A stretch of 51,112 bases of DNA, taken from positions 1 to 51,112 of the forward strand of contig JAFTIN010000054.1 of assembly GCA_017456895.1 (NCBI GenBank), in the 5' to 3' direction. Positions within the stretch are counted from its first letter, which is position 1; each line of letters begins with the position of its first letter. A model generated the notes under the pieces. That model saw only the letters and a program-made list of their open reading frames with translations. It ran no database searches and was not told where the DNA came from. The translations under genes were made by a program, and so were the position numbers. Below, piece after piece: positions 50,684 through 51,112 of the stretch. Origin of the DNA: Clostridia bacterium. Its GTDB lineage: Bacteria; Bacillota; Clostridia; Oscillospirales; CAG-272.

Positions 50684-50830
50684 AGGTAAATCACCTCCGG
50701 GCATACTAATTCATTCTCTATTTTAACATATTTAAAATAAAAATACAAGTCGAATAACGATTATTTTTTTCTTATAAACCGGCAATTATTTTGCGGCAAA
50801 TAAATTATTTTGTTTTTTTTGAAAAAACTA

Positions 50831-50859
50831 TTGATTTTTCACAAACTTTATGATACAAT
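50831..50859 (+). promoter_or_regulatory. Promoter of rplS
   Basis: TTGATT-17-TACAAT, about 100 bases before the rplS ATG. Confidence 0.82.
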
Positions 50860-50865
50860 ATCTAC

Positions 50866-50957
50866 AACTGTGCGTATGCCTATTTGCATACAATGGTATT
50901 ATTTTCAGAACAGTCCTCTGCAAGCTCTGCACGAATGTTCGTAGTATTAAGGAGGGC
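50866..50957 (+). promoter_or_regulatory. Possible ribosomal protein L19 leader
   Basis: The ~90-base leader has short stems (GCAAGCTCTGC, CGAATGTTCG) just before GGAGGG. L19 autoregulatory leaders are known in Bacillota; I see position and small stems but cannot confirm the consensus. Confidence 0.4.
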
Positions 50958-50963
50958 CATAAA

Positions 50964-51112
50964 ATGGAAAAGATCCAGGCTTTTGTAAATGAGCAGCTTA
51001 AGACTGAGGTTCCTCAGTTCGAGATCGGTGACAGTGTAAAGGTTTACATTCGTATCACCGAGGGAGAGAAGACCAGAACTCAGATGTTCGACGGTACCGT
51101 TATCGCTAAGCA
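50964..51112 (+). CDS. rplS: Ribosomal protein L19, 3' end cut by window edge
   Basis: First 49 codons of bL19: MEKIQAFVNEQLKTEVPQFE then IGDSVKVYIRITEGEKTRTQ and FDGTVIAK, the standard start of the family. GGAGGG lies 8 bases before the ATG. The rest of the gene is outside the window. Confidence 0.97.
   Translation, partial: MEKIQAFVNEQLKTEVPQFEIGDSVKVYIRITEGEKTRTQMFDGTVIAK

Overview
The window looks like a chromosomal segment of an anaerobic, gut-type Clostridia (Bacillota). Evidence: a complete spoIVA (endospore lineage), T-box leaders before tyrS and serS, the tig-clpP-clpX order, a lepB-rbgA-rnhB-yraN block beside rplS, AGGAGG-type ribosome binding sites, and many near-consensus TTGACA-17-TATAAT promoters. 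Assignment below class level is not supported by what I can see.

Region 1 (1-3.9 kb) is the right end of an integrated element. It holds the 3' part of a tyrosine recombinase, a beta-CASP metallo-beta-lactamase RNase, and an intact tRNA-Pro(UGG). Next come a pair of GTGGTCAAA repeats and the 5' half of a second, broken tRNA-Pro. Beyond this lies a strange tRNA zone: a further 22-nt tRNA-Pro 5' fragment, an intact tRNA-Lys(UUU) and a truncated tRNA-Lys copy, separated by GC-rich spacer segments.

Region 2 (3.9-28 kb) is accessory and rich in carbohydrate genes. It has two small membrane proteins, then a 2256-residue secreted GH95 (alpha-L-fucosidase family) protein divergent from an AraC regulator across a palindromic two-way promoter. 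tyrS with its Tyr T-box, galM, a P-loop kinase-like gene coupled to a heparinase II/III-like gene, spoIVA, a second heparinase II/III-like gene, and a 1665-residue exported protein with four SGNH esterase domains follow. The GH95 and SGNH proteins share a C-terminal layout: Cys-rich ~44-residue repeats, an acidic/proline linker and a final amphipathic helix. This suggests a common way of displaying glycan-active enzymes at the cell surface.

Region 3 (28-41.8 kb) is mostly housekeeping: class II fructose-bisphosphate aldolase, a T-box and serS, guanylate kinase-like and MazG-like genes, a metallo-beta-lactamase protein with two membrane proteins downstream of secA, and trmL. A DUF559 nuclease gene bounded by 44-bp inverted, double-hairpin repeats has been inserted between the serS T-box and serS; it is the best candidate here for an undescribed mobile unit. 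A metal-related module follows: a COG0523 GTPase with a large His/Cys repeat, a second GTPase-like protein joined to a DUF1980-like domain, and an AraC regulator.

Region 4 (41.8-51.1 kb) is conserved: clpX, clpP, tig, a metallophosphoesterase, a DUF1540 protein, thrC, yraN, rnhB, rbgA and lepB on the minus strand, with rplS starting divergently at the right edge.
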